Source: Paenibacillus sp. HW567 (GTDB lineage Bacteria; Bacillota; Bacilli; Paenibacillales; Paenibacillaceae). Taken from it: DNA of 64,000 nucleotides. Made by a program: the position numbers and the translations under genes. Every line of letters starts with the position of its first letter. Within the stretch, counting starts at the first letter, position 1. This document shows, one piece after another, positions 56,801 to 64,000 of this stretch. Location of the stretch: assembly GCF_000374185.1 (NCBI RefSeq), contig NZ_KB910518.1:924546-988545 (forward strand), written 5' to 3'. The notes below the pieces were generated by a model. That model worked only from the letters and a program-made list of their open reading frames with translations. It was not told where the DNA came from and searched no databases.

Positions 56801-58017
56801 TAGGTGGCATAAGTAACAGAAGTTACAGAGTTGATAATTTCCGCTTTTAATTCGCCCGAGATAGCTTTAGTAGGGCTGGTTACTGCACCCACAGAAATTG
56901 CAAGCTGAGAAGCCGCCGGGGAACCGAGTGAAAAATGTCCATGATCCCCATTGTTACCATTGGCGATTACAGCCACAACGCCTGACAGTACCGCGTTATT
57001 AATGGCAATCGAGTCAGGGGAGTTCACGTCTTTTTCAGAGTCTGAACCCAGGGAGAGGTTGATAACATCCATGCCATCCTTCACCGCGCGCTCAATACCG
57101 TCAATGACCTGAGCGGATGAACCGGAAGATTGGCTCGGATTTTGAAGATTACGTCCCAATACCTTGTACACATAAAGATCTGCTCCAGGCGCTACACCCT
57201 TTTGGGCGACATCACCTTTGGCAGCATATTGTCCAATGATGGTGCCGGATACATGTGTACCATGAGTAGTTCCGGCATAGCCTACACCGTACGGATCTTC
57301 TGCAGGGGTCAGCGGAACTTCTTCATAAGGATCACTATCCTGATAAAATGAGTCATATCCGCCTTTATAAGCCGCTGCAATATCCGGATGCTTATAGTCT
57401 ACACCGGTATCAATGACGCCGACTTTCAGACCAGCCCCAGTAATTCCGTGATCCGCTGCCCAATTGGCGTGAATCTGTTCGAGTGGAGCATTGTCGTTTC
57501 TGTATACAACCTCGGTTACAGTTTCTTCCGGAAGGGTGTACCAAGTGCTGTTTGGATAGATGGAGGTGACCCCAGAGATTTTTGCCAGCTCTGGTATCTT
57601 ATTTGCCGGAACGGTAACCTCAAAGCCGTTCAAGATCGTGTTGTATTGGTAGTTGACCGTTAAGTTGATGCCATTGGCTTTTGCCTTGTCCAGAACATCA
57701 GTCTGCTGGCTCTTCACCGCAGCTTCAGTAGCTGCTTTGGCGAGGGAAGAAATCCCTTGCTTGGCGGCATATTTTCCGACTGCTGCAGGCTGGCCGCTTA
57801 ATTGAACGATGACACGAACATTGTTTGAGGATTGAGTGTTAATCTCTGGAGAAATAAAAGGCTGATTTAGCTGTAATGCCGTTGCTGCTGAATTATTGTT
57901 CGATAATGGCGTCTGCAAGCTGCTGGCGGCGAATGCCGCACCTGGAATCATACCGGCTGTTACACCCAGTGACAAGGCTAGTACAGACAACTTACGAGGT
58001 AGTTTATTCCACTCCAA
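53887..58017 (-). CDS. SLH-anchored subtilisin-like serine protease (Vpr type)
   Basis: 1376 residues. Signal peptide about 1-31. Inhibitor_I9-like propeptide (about 66-160). The S8 peptidase domain has catalytic Asp203 (VGVIDTGVDYKHPD), His252 (THGTHVSG) and Ser near 605 (NGTSMATPHVAG). A PA domain is inserted between His and Ser (about 400-530). Fibronectin-III/Ig-like regions follow, then a Gly-rich linker near 1005, and three SLH repeats (about 1185-1376). It is a cell-surface protease for nutrition or wall-protein turnover. The start is TTG with GGAGGGG about 8 bases before it. The 664-base gap upstream holds a promoter-like block, a transposase-like remnant and the next gene's terminator. 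Confidence 0.93.
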   Translation of the reverse strand: MEWNKLPRKLSVLALSLGVTAGMIPGAAFAASSLQTPLSNNNSAATALQLNQPFISPEINTQSSNNVRVIVQLSGQPAAVGKYAAKQGISSLAKAATEAAVKSQQTDVLDKAKANGINLTVNYQYNTILNGFEVTVPANKIPELAKISGVTSIYPNSTWYTLPEETVTEVVYRNDNAPLEQIHANWAADHGITGAGLKVGVIDTGVDYKHPDIAAAYKGGYDSFYQDSDPYEEVPLTPAEDPYGVGYAGTTHGTHVSGTIIGQYAAKGDVAQKGVAPGADLYVYKVLGRNLQNPSQSSGSSAQVIDGIERAVKDGMDVINLSLGSDSEKDVNSPDSIAINNAVLSGVVAVIANGNNGDHGHFSLGSPAASQLAISVGAVTSPTKAISGELKAEIINSVTSVTYATYDLPFNVMAYELGKSDLANVIGTKPVKVAYANLGANEDYPTGDLSDTIVLVSRGDLTFDVKIANAKAHNVKGLAIFNGNFKTVNGKKVAVLDESYTDRASFIGLNFGDGYQNVPTFDIEGSKGRALARTILANGDKPTSFTFSPNYDVELTAGDEVTDFSSLGPNVDGNLSIKPDIVAPGYGVLSAYPAYGGDYSQAYHRSNGTSMATPHVAGLSLLIKQAHPGYSPFDIRAALANTAERLYYNDEPVDLYAQGPGRANVEDAIKTPALLEALEPISILDKNYAPKNIINYNPSTSFGTLLPGSDEAIKTLQLKNTSNASVTYSASVEWNYADSDNVSATLDKSSVTASAYSASTFNLKVNVSADAEPELLQGNVVLKADGQPTLHLPFSINIDNTLEQPSWGTGVQEAVIDQPIVYSNDSAILSYKLKAKDINYYEVDLVGLDDVTKGYFKYAATASSKIFFNQGSYSTVIGSTYHPYDSNGDPIIDANGKPAVANLTDGVYKLQILAVNAKDNTKLPIKIDQSKADTFYTAYTSFRYIASPKPTVPTDGGSTGGGGGVAAPATPVIPSTAKALVEEGTKQVTVTPAVASKDGVTTVTVTDNDLKAALANAATTKTAVVISVATTTDKAAQLSLTADQVKLLTGLPTGSSVIVSIGGSAVSLPVSLLSGSPAGQSLKLDIKQSPDTASKLTASIAGSTVIGTPVSFEASWTTATGSTYLNVPNNTFIKRSFTVPGAIQPKTAGVLFEENGLVTPVASVFSPQADGTTIVTVSRPGFSVYAAVSKPSAAFTDIAASKSAAAIKTLADKLIIQGTSATTFSPLNNLTRAEFTALLTRALGLRTDASVNFTDVKASDWYAKDVAAASKAGLILGIGNGKFAPTQKVTRQELAVILDRALKLTGVELKAANPSFTTYTDNAKVAPYAKDSLQSLSKAGVIGSDAGNAFNPTAPATRETAAAALYELLSKIGLIE

Positions 58018-58410
58018 ATGTAATCCCCTCCATGTTATGTTGTTAGATCTGGCTCACATCTCTCCTGCTTCAGACAGTAGCGCGGATTCTCCTTTTCTAC
58101 TCATCCAGGTTATTTCCGTCCGAAATAGTAGGAAAAATATTAAGAAGATTTTACCACTGGTAAAATGTAAAATCTACATTAAATTTCTGAAGTTAGAAGA
58201 TTTATTTTCTTTTGTATGATGCAATATATGACATGATCACTCTCCTTCTAAGGTCTCATCTATCAGAAAACCTCGAAAAAACACGTTTTTATGTGAAAAA
58301 ATGCGCTTGAAGGGAGATTTCCTCACATATATTCATGCGCTGAATAAATTTTTGTTTTTATTCAGGCAGCTGCCCTAATGTGCTCTTCTCTAAGTGGAAA
58401 TTACATTTAT

Positions 58411-58439
58411 TTTACAATCTAGTGGAGAAACGTTATATA
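58411..58439 (+). promoter_or_regulatory. Promoter-like block, copy 1
   Basis: TTTACA (58411-58416), 17-base spacer, TATATA (58434-58439), inside a block (58409-58457) that matches 63312-63360. The last 26 bases of the block differ at two positions only. No intact gene follows on the plus strand; a transposase-like fragment does. Confidence 0.4.
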
Positions 58440-58506
58440 CTACTTTTGTACCAGATTAAGGTAATCTAACAGCTATTTAAAATGCTGCAAAAACAATGGA
58501 AAACGA

Positions 58507-58598
58507 TGGCATTCGGTTATGAGGATAAGAGGGATGAAATAGCGAAAACGCAAGAAGTAAGCGTAGAAGAGTTCATCGCAAGAGTCATTCGACACTAA
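58507..58598 (+). pseudogene. Possible transposase C-terminal remnant (IS91-like), frameshifted
   Basis: One frame reads MAFGYEDKRDEIAKTQEV; shifting frame near 58558 continues SVEEFIARVIRH then stop. Together they resemble the FxYxDKR...(T/S)VEEFIxRxIRHIP segment of Y2/IS91-like transposases. It is too short and broken to be functional. Assigned by eye. Confidence 0.35.
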
Positions 58599-58602
58599 TT
58601 TG

Positions 58603-58645
58603 CAAAAACGGCTGCGCATCCCGGATAGGATGCGCAGCCGTTTCT
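58603..58645 (-). terminator. Terminator of the second subtilase gene
   Basis: AAACGGCTGCGCATCC pairs with GGATGCGCAGCCGTTT; the minus-strand product ends in TTTTTG. Confidence 0.92.
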
Positions 58646-58681
58646 TATAACAAGTTGGATATTGCTTAGCTGAACTTCACA

Positions 58682-61600
58682 TTATTTGGAGCGAAGATCC
58701 TCAAGCACCCGGTGCAGGATGGCGGCTGCCTGTGCACGGGTCAGAGTACCCTGTGGATTGAAGGTATTAGCTCCTTCTCCTTTGAGGTAACCTTTGCTTA
58801 CTGCAAATGAAATTGCATTTTTTGCATTGGCAGAGATTTTTCCGGCATCCTTGAATGTCAGTGTTGCGGAAGAAGAACTATCCGCACCCAGAGCAATAGC
58901 GAGAATGACAGCGGCCTCTTCACGTGTCAGCACATCGCGGGAGCCTGCTTCCTTAATGCGGGTTGACCAGGTGTCGCCTTTGCCGAGCAAACGGTCGAAC
59001 AGGGTCAGCAGCTCAGCCTGGTTCAAGCTGTCGGAAGGCTTGAAGCTGCCGTCCGTTCCTTTTCCCGCTACAATACCATGCGCTGCAAGAATCTCGATAT
59101 CTTCCTTGGCCCAATGAACGCTGAGATCACTAAAGGTAACGTTGCGTACAGCAGCGCTATAAGTGCCGTCGCCGGTAATTGTAAACTGCAGGAGGCCTTC
59201 TTTAGGAAGTGTACCTGCCTGGGAATAAGTCCACTTGCTATCCGCGGTTTCTTTATAAACCCCTGCCTTGCGGACATCCTTTTTACCGGCGTCATTCAGA
59301 TGAATTTGTACGGTAACAGGTTTGCCTGTGGACCAGCCGTTCTTAATAGTCAGCAGGGAAGACCCGGGATCGACTGTTGCAGTGCTTCCCGACAAGGAAG
59401 CTTTGTCTTTGCTATCCACTAGGCTGACAGTCACTGCCAATCCGCTGCTGGTGATGAAGTCAGGAAGAGTACCTGCTGGAATAAGCAGTGTAAAGCCTGC
59501 CCCGTTGATACTCAGTGCATTGGCAGCGGTCTTCAGCTTCTCTGCTTGGGCAGAGGTAAGCGAAATTTTCACTTCTCCATACTTATTGAAATCTAAGTCG
59601 CTGACATTAATGACGGCTGTGTTATTCTCTACCTTTTGCAGTGCAGCGGTCAACGCTGCATCAGAAACGGTCAATACTGCAGTTGGTTTACCGCCTGCAG
59701 GATTTGCGGTCTCAACCAATTGTCCGGCAGTCAAGGTTGTGCCCACGGCTGGAGCCGATCCTCCTGTGGAGATCGCAGGCCCAGATGGGACAGGGTTTGT
59801 AACGACTACATTTACAGTCGACAGCCCTGCCGGAACTGTAGCTGAGTAGCTGTCGCTCCAGAGCAGAACATCCGATAGCTTAAAGGTATACGTTCCGGCG
59901 GAGGCTGGTGTAAAGGTAAACTTGCCAAGTGAGCCATTGCCCGTGCCGGTATAAGCCCCATCCGTTACATGCACACCGTATTGCAGTACATTCTGTCCAT
60001 CTTCCAGAGCAATAAGGTTGGTGAATTGCGGCAGCGGCTTACCAGGGAAATTGGTTTCCTGATAGGTAGCCAGTTGTACGCTTGGCACAATGGTTGGTTC
60101 ATTAAGAGTTTTACTGTAATACAGGTTGAATGTGGCACCATAAATGCCGTAGACATTGTCAGTAACCGAGAAGCCTACATCAATTGTAACCGGCTGTCCA
60201 ACTACAGCTTGAACTGGAGAAGCGGCAGGAGTTACCTTGGCGCTGTTCGCATCTGTGCTGTAGCGAAGCAGTTGTGCATAATCTCCGTCTGCCGCACCGT
60301 TGCCGGCTGTGTCATATACGTAGATATAGAACTGGTTCAGCCCTTCAGCGAGAGGGACATTGATTTCAAAAGATCCGGATGGATCAATAACTCCATTTGC
60401 CTGCACCACTTCACCATTAGCTCCTGTAAAGACTGCAGCAGCTCCGAATAATTTGTTAGGATCTTCGCCTGCGGCTACGAGTTCCAAAAGAAGGTCATCC
60501 GCAATAAAGCCGCTAATGGTTGCACTTCTTGGCTCTTCTGCAGTTGTACGGTCATGCTCAGTGATTGTCAGACCGGTAACTACCGGAGCTTTCCGGTCAA
60601 CAATAATGGAGAGCGTCTGCTTAGCAGGTACAGCAGTACCATTCAGAACAGGGGTGATGGAATAAATTCCATCCGGGAGCTGCACTGGTTTTTTAGTTTT
60701 TTGATCAACAACCGTACCATCCCAATCCGTGGTTTCATAGAAGCCGCGATAATATTTCTCACCAGTTGCGTATACATCACCAACTACTGTTCCAGTGGAC
60801 ACATCAGCCACTTCAATATGCAGACTGTTGATTGGCTCATTAACAGAGAAGGATAAGTCGGTGCTGTCCAGATAGCCGTCATCATTTGGCGAGATAATCT
60901 CTTGGCCCACATAAAGATTCGTAAGCGCGTCTGGCTTGTACTTGTCACCTACTACTACACCTAAAGGCAGTGTTAATGTCTCCGGTGTGTCTTGAGCGCC
61001 GATTTCTGTAAGTGTCAATGTAGCTTCATAGAACCCTGCAGCCGCTGTAGCATCAATAGTTAGAGGAACATTGAAGTAACCTCCGGCAGTGATATCACTA
61101 AAGGCAGGCAGAGAAATTCCTGTGTGTTCCGCTGTGCGCCAGTCAACACTGACACTGTAGGTTTTAGGTGTTGAAATGGCATCTACATAGACTGTCTTCG
61201 TAACGGTTCCAACAGACTGGAGACCAAAGGAAAGTGAACCCGTATCGTAGTCTACAGTTGGCACTGCCGGGTTGCCCGTATCGAGAACTTCGGCAACTCT
61301 GGCTAAGGAGCTGACCGCTACTACTTTGGAAAGATCAATGAGTCCTGCGCCTTGCTCAAAGACACTGTAATACTTGCCAGCACGGTCTTTAATCGGAGTT
61401 GCACTGTTGGATAAGAGGACTTTGACCTGATCCGGTGTTAAATTCTCTTTCCAATCCAGCAGCAGCGCTGCTGCACCGGCTACATGCGGACTGGCCATAC
61501 TGGTGCCGTTGAGCTTGGTGTAACCATTGGAGCTTTCCCACTCAGGCACTGAGGAATTTATTCCTACGCCAGGAGCCAGGACATCAGGTTTGATATTCAG

Positions 61601-63193
61601 CTCCGGAAGCGCCGGTCCGCGTGAACTGAAGCCGGCAAGCAAATTGCTGGTATCCCATTTAACCTCGAAATTTACTGTATTACGCCCTGCTTTAATTTCC
61701 TGCTTAATCAAGGCGCCTTCGGCTTTGGTAATGCCATAGGTAGGAACGCCGGTGGAGTCAATGGCCATGCTTAGCTCTCCGTCAGCGTTATTGGCGATTA
61801 GCAGCCCGATAGCACCGGCTTTCTTGGCGTTGGCGGATTTGGAGACAAAGGTATAGGTTCCGCGGTCAACGAGCGCTATTTTTCCTGCTACACCTGCCTT
61901 GGTATAATCCTCTACCGTGCCTCCCAGTCCGGCATAGACGATCTCTTTTCCACTTGCTGTTCCGGGAAGCGCGGCGGATTCAGCAGCCTGAATGCCATAG
62001 ACATTATTGACTACACCCACTTTAAATAAATTAACGTAAGTTGGTGTAGTGCTGGCGCCCACCGAGATGGTTCGATGCGCACCGCCCGGAGTGCCTACAG
62101 TTTCCTGTCCGGGACCTGCATTGCCCGCTGCGAGCACAACCGTAACACCCGCTTTGGCCGCATTGTCCACAGCGATGGCATCCGGTGAGTACTGCTGGTT
62201 CACATCGGAGCCAAGCGAGAGGTTAATGACATCAACACCCTTGGCTACCGCCAGCTCGATGCCTTCGATGACATCGGCAGTAGAGCCCGAGCCGTAAGGT
62301 CCAAGTACACGGTATACATAAATATCCGCTTTCGGAGCTACACTGTGGACGATGCCGGAGACATGGGAGCCGTGAGCAGTCTCATATGGCTTGCCGTCTC
62401 TTGGCAAATAACGTGGATCTGGCTTCGTTTCAAATGGATATTCGTCGTTATCTACGACGTCATATCCACCTTTGTAGGCATCTTTGAGGTAAGGATGATC
62501 ATAGTCAATACCGGTATCAATAACAGCTACTTCAATACCTTCTCCAGTAGCACCCTTGTCATACAGGGCTTTTGTATGAAAGATATCGCCGTTGCCTACA
62601 GGCACTTGAGCTGATCCGCCTGAAGAAGGCGGCCCTTCAAGATCTGTGCCTGTTTCCAGCGCATGAACAGTTGTGTTAGGGAATACGGCCTTTACGCCTG
62701 GCAGTGCAAGCAGCTTGTCCACCTGATTGCCTGGCAGTGTGATTTCATAGCCGTTAAAAACCTCGGTATATTCATGCCCCGTTACAGCGCCGATTAGATC
62801 GGCAGCCGCTTTAAATGCGCTGTGCTCCATACGGAGAACGTTGTGCTGCAGTGATGGTGCAGAGCCTTTGAGAGACGGCCTTTGGCTTTCTGCAACTTTG
62901 ATCGGGTCTTTCTGCAATTGGACAATGAAGGTTACTGGTGCTGAAGATGTGCTTGTTCCGGCATAATTTTGCGGCTTAATGGCTGAAGCTTTGTAGCTCT
63001 GGATGAATTGACTCAAGGAGTCCGAGGAGAAATCCAGCTTCGGATTCAGTTGTGGAGCCTGATCTTGAAGATTCGGAGGTCCGGGCAGAAAGCTGCCTGT
63101 ACTGGCATAAGAAGCGGAAGGAAAGAGAACTGAAACGGCTAGACTTACACTTGCTGCGCCAATGCCAAATTTACGGATGGAGCGTTTGAACAT
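58682..63193 (-). CDS. SLH-anchored subtilisin-like serine protease with cohesin-like domain
   Basis: 1503 residues. Signal peptide about 1-30. Propeptide about 85-178. S8 domain with Asp226 (VAVIDTGIDYDHPY), His274 (ETAHGSHVSG) and Ser about 565 (NGTSMASPHVAGAAAL). A PA domain is inserted at about 395-500. Fibronectin-III and FlgD-like Ig domains follow (about 640-985). A cohesin-like beta-sandwich spans about 1000-1140 (VTIDVGFSVTDNVYGIYGAT, FNLYYSKTL, LGKFTFTPASAGTYTFKLSD). The C-terminal SLH repeats begin near 1325 and end LTRAQAAAILHRVLEDLRSK. The ATG has GGGGAGGA upstream. It is paralogous in layout to the protease at 53887-58017 but not a recent copy. Its 3' end is duplicated at 44783-44876. 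Confidence 0.93.
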   Translation of the reverse strand: MFKRSIRKFGIGAASVSLAVSVLFPSASYASTGSFLPGPPNLQDQAPQLNPKLDFSSDSLSQFIQSYKASAIKPQNYAGTSTSSAPVTFIVQLQKDPIKVAESQRPSLKGSAPSLQHNVLRMEHSAFKAAADLIGAVTGHEYTEVFNGYEITLPGNQVDKLLALPGVKAVFPNTTVHALETGTDLEGPPSSGGSAQVPVGNGDIFHTKALYDKGATGEGIEVAVIDTGIDYDHPYLKDAYKGGYDVVDNDEYPFETKPDPRYLPRDGKPYETAHGSHVSGIVHSVAPKADIYVYRVLGPYGSGSTADVIEGIELAVAKGVDVINLSLGSDVNQQYSPDAIAVDNAAKAGVTVVLAAGNAGPGQETVGTPGGAHRTISVGASTTPTYVNLFKVGVVNNVYGIQAAESAALPGTASGKEIVYAGLGGTVEDYTKAGVAGKIALVDRGTYTFVSKSANAKKAGAIGLLIANNADGELSMAIDSTGVPTYGITKAEGALIKQEIKAGRNTVNFEVKWDTSNLLAGFSSRGPALPELNIKPDVLAPGVGINSSVPEWESSNGYTKLNGTSMASPHVAGAAALLLDWKENLTPDQVKVLLSNSATPIKDRAGKYYSVFEQGAGLIDLSKVVAVSSLARVAEVLDTGNPAVPTVDYDTGSLSFGLQSVGTVTKTVYVDAISTPKTYSVSVDWRTAEHTGISLPAFSDITAGGYFNVPLTIDATAAAGFYEATLTLTEIGAQDTPETLTLPLGVVVGDKYKPDALTNLYVGQEIISPNDDGYLDSTDLSFSVNEPINSLHIEVADVSTGTVVGDVYATGEKYYRGFYETTDWDGTVVDQKTKKPVQLPDGIYSITPVLNGTAVPAKQTLSIIVDRKAPVVTGLTITEHDRTTAEEPRSATISGFIADDLLLELVAAGEDPNKLFGAAAVFTGANGEVVQANGVIDPSGSFEINVPLAEGLNQFYIYVYDTAGNGAADGDYAQLLRYSTDANSAKVTPAASPVQAVVGQPVTIDVGFSVTDNVYGIYGATFNLYYSKTLNEPTIVPSVQLATYQETNFPGKPLPQFTNLIALEDGQNVLQYGVHVTDGAYTGTGNGSLGKFTFTPASAGTYTFKLSDVLLWSDSYSATVPAGLSTVNVVVTNPVPSGPAISTGGSAPAVGTTLTAGQLVETANPAGGKPTAVLTVSDAALTAALQKVENNTAVINVSDLDFNKYGEVKISLTSAQAEKLKTAANALSINGAGFTLLIPAGTLPDFITSSGLAVTVSLVDSKDKASLSGSTATVDPGSSLLTIKNGWSTGKPVTVQIHLNDAGKKDVRKAGVYKETADSKWTYSQAGTLPKEGLLQFTITGDGTYSAAVRNVTFSDLSVHWAKEDIEILAAHGIVAGKGTDGSFKPSDSLNQAELLTLFDRLLGKGDTWSTRIKEAGSRDVLTREEAAVILAIALGADSSSSATLTFKDAGKISANAKNAISFAVSKGYLKGEGANTFNPQGTLTRAQAAAILHRVLEDLRSK

Positions 63194-63313
63194 TTAGATA
63201 TCCTCCCCAGTGTCTATTAGTTTATATAGTAGGAATCCACTTAAACCTAATATATCCCTCCTTGCTTGTAGTATTGTAGAACTGAACTAATTATTGGTGA
63301 AAATTAGATTAAT

Positions 63314-63342
63314 TTTACAGGCTAATTACCAAATGTTATATC
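63314..63342 (+). promoter_or_regulatory. Promoter-like block, copy 2 (before the small stress-type gene)
   Basis: TTTACA (63314-63319), 17-base spacer, TATATC (63337-63342). A hairpin (63357-63405; TATTCGGGGG / CCCCCGGAATA) follows in the predicted leader. The same block occurs at 58409-58457. Confidence 0.5.
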
Positions 63343-63425
63343 CTACTTTTGTACCATATTCGGGGGAATAGGTGTAAAAAACGAATAAATTCTGCCCCCG
63401 GAATACAGAATATGAAGGTACAATT

Positions 63426-63821
63426 GTGTATGGCATTCCAGGCAGAAAGCGGGGATTCCCCTTGTCCGAAAAAAGCATACTCGCCTATTTTAAAGCACCT
63501 GAAGATGCCGAAAGCGTCTCCCTGAAGCTTCAGGCATTGCGCGTTACCGAGCTGTCCATAGACCGGTTTAGCAGATTTGGGGGGAGTGGGCTGCAAGCAG
63601 GCGTGAATCCGGTGACGGGCAACCTGGCAAGCATGGACTCCATGACCTCCGGCAGTGCGCATACCGGAATTCTAGCCGCAGCGCATACCAGTGGAAGCGG
63701 CATGAGCCATGGCGGCGATGGCGGACCGACGGGCAGAAATATTCTGCTTACCGCTATCGTGGACCTGGGCATTTATGACCAGGCCGTAACCATTATTGAA
63801 GAGGCCGGCGGAATGCTCTGA
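63426..63821 (+). CDS. Small protein, possibly general-stress YflT-like
   Basis: 131 residues, no signal peptide. The N-terminal segment ILAYFKAPEDAESVSLKLQA, LRVTELSIDRFSRF looks like a small ferredoxin-like alpha/beta fold of the YflT/general-stress type. The centre is Gly/Ser/His-rich and low in complexity (about 50-100), and the end LGIYDQAVTIIEEAGGML fits the last helix and strand. The start is taken as GTG 63426 with a weak GAAGG site; a TTG twelve codons in is the alternative. Family assignment is tentative. Confidence 0.6.
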   Translation: MYGIPGRKRGFPLSEKSILAYFKAPEDAESVSLKLQALRVTELSIDRFSRFGGSGLQAGVNPVTGNLASMDSMTSGSAHTGILAAAHTSGSGMSHGGDGGPTGRNILLTAIVDLGIYDQAVTIIEEAGGML

Positions 63822-63859
63822 AGGCTAAATTCATGTATAACGACGGGAGGCTGGAACAG

Positions 63860-64000
63860 ATGGATAGAGAGAACTCGAAGATTTTTTCGAAGACCGATAA
63901 GATGAAAATGCTGTACGAAGCGAAAGCGGAGGATGTAGAGTTTTCTGCGGCGGAAGCTGACCAGGATGATCTGGAGGCGCAGGAGCGTTCACTGGAGGCG
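63860..64000 (+). CDS. Unidentified gene, 5' end only
   Basis: ATG with GGGAGG 10 bases upstream opens a frame to the window end: MDRENSKIFSKTDKMKMLYE, then an acidic stretch rich in Ala, Glu and Asp. 47 codons are visible. No family can be named. It starts 38 bases after the small stress-type gene, so the two may be co-transcribed. Confidence 0.6.
   Translation, partial: MDRENSKIFSKTDKMKMLYEAKAEDVEFSAAEADQDDLEAQERSLEA

Noticed and set aside
63336..63662. Minus-strand 108-codon frame opposite the small stress-type gene
   Set aside because: It has no ribosome site, no recognisable domain and an antisense composition; the plus-strand frame has better coding features.

Overview
The window looks like a piece of a Paenibacillus chromosome (Firmicutes, Bacillales). 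Four large exported proteins end in S-layer homology (SLH) repeats. There are YesM/YesN-type two-component systems beside sugar ABC transporters, sporulation genes (gpr, spoIIP), and a heat-shock operon (hrcA-grpE-dnaK-dnaJ) preceded by a textbook CIRCE operator. Most of the window has a moderate GC content; about 45.2-53.8 kb is clearly AT-rich. I saw no tRNA, rRNA, CRISPR array or intact insertion sequence.

Layout. (1) 1-6.2 kb: the end of a carbohydrate ABC transporter locus (two permeases, sensor kinase, AraC-type response regulator, binding lipoprotein). (2) 6.4-13.6 kb: a 1688-residue SLH-anchored beta-helix protein and a GH115-like alpha-glucuronidase. (3) 13.7-15.4 kb: an ECF sigma factor and its membrane partner behind a likely autoregulated ECF promoter. 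(4) 15.6-18.7 kb: a LacI-family regulator, 2-keto-3-deoxygluconate kinase and KDPG aldolase. With the GH115 enzyme these suggest release of glucuronate from plant glucuronoxylan and its catabolism. (5) 18.8-22.8 kb: a membrane-bound AraC regulator translationally coupled to an orphan binding lipoprotein. (6) 23-25.6 kb: an SLH-anchored PAP2-type phosphatase. (7) 26.3-28.1 kb: a second ECF sigma/anti-sigma pair.

(8) 28.3-44.6 kb is the conserved Bacillales block holA, rpsT, gpr, spoIIP, yqxA-like, lepA, hemW, hrcA, grpE, dnaK, dnaJ. Four extra genes lie between hemW and hrcA (acetyltransferase, lipoprotein, TetR regulator, SDR oxidoreductase). The TetR gene and the SDR gene carry the same 14-bp operator-like sequence.

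(9) 44.7-58.8 kb is accessory. It is bounded by two direct copies of a 94-bp sequence (about 95% identical) encoding the end of an SLH domain. One copy is a gene remnant; the other is the living 3' end of a subtilase gene. Between them are transposase remnants, two divergent paralogous small secreted proteins with Thr-Pro linkers and fibronectin-III-like domains, a 1864-residue RHS/YD-repeat protein with a variable C-terminal putative toxin domain, an overlapping 217-residue protein that looks like an ABC ATPase stripped of every catalytic motif (the probable immunity protein), and one SLH-anchored subtilase. The RHS protein and its ABC-pseudo-ATPase partner are the most promising candidate for an undescribed system.

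(10) 58.7-64 kb: a second, larger SLH-anchored subtilase with a cohesin-like domain, a small stress-type protein, and the start of an unidentified gene.
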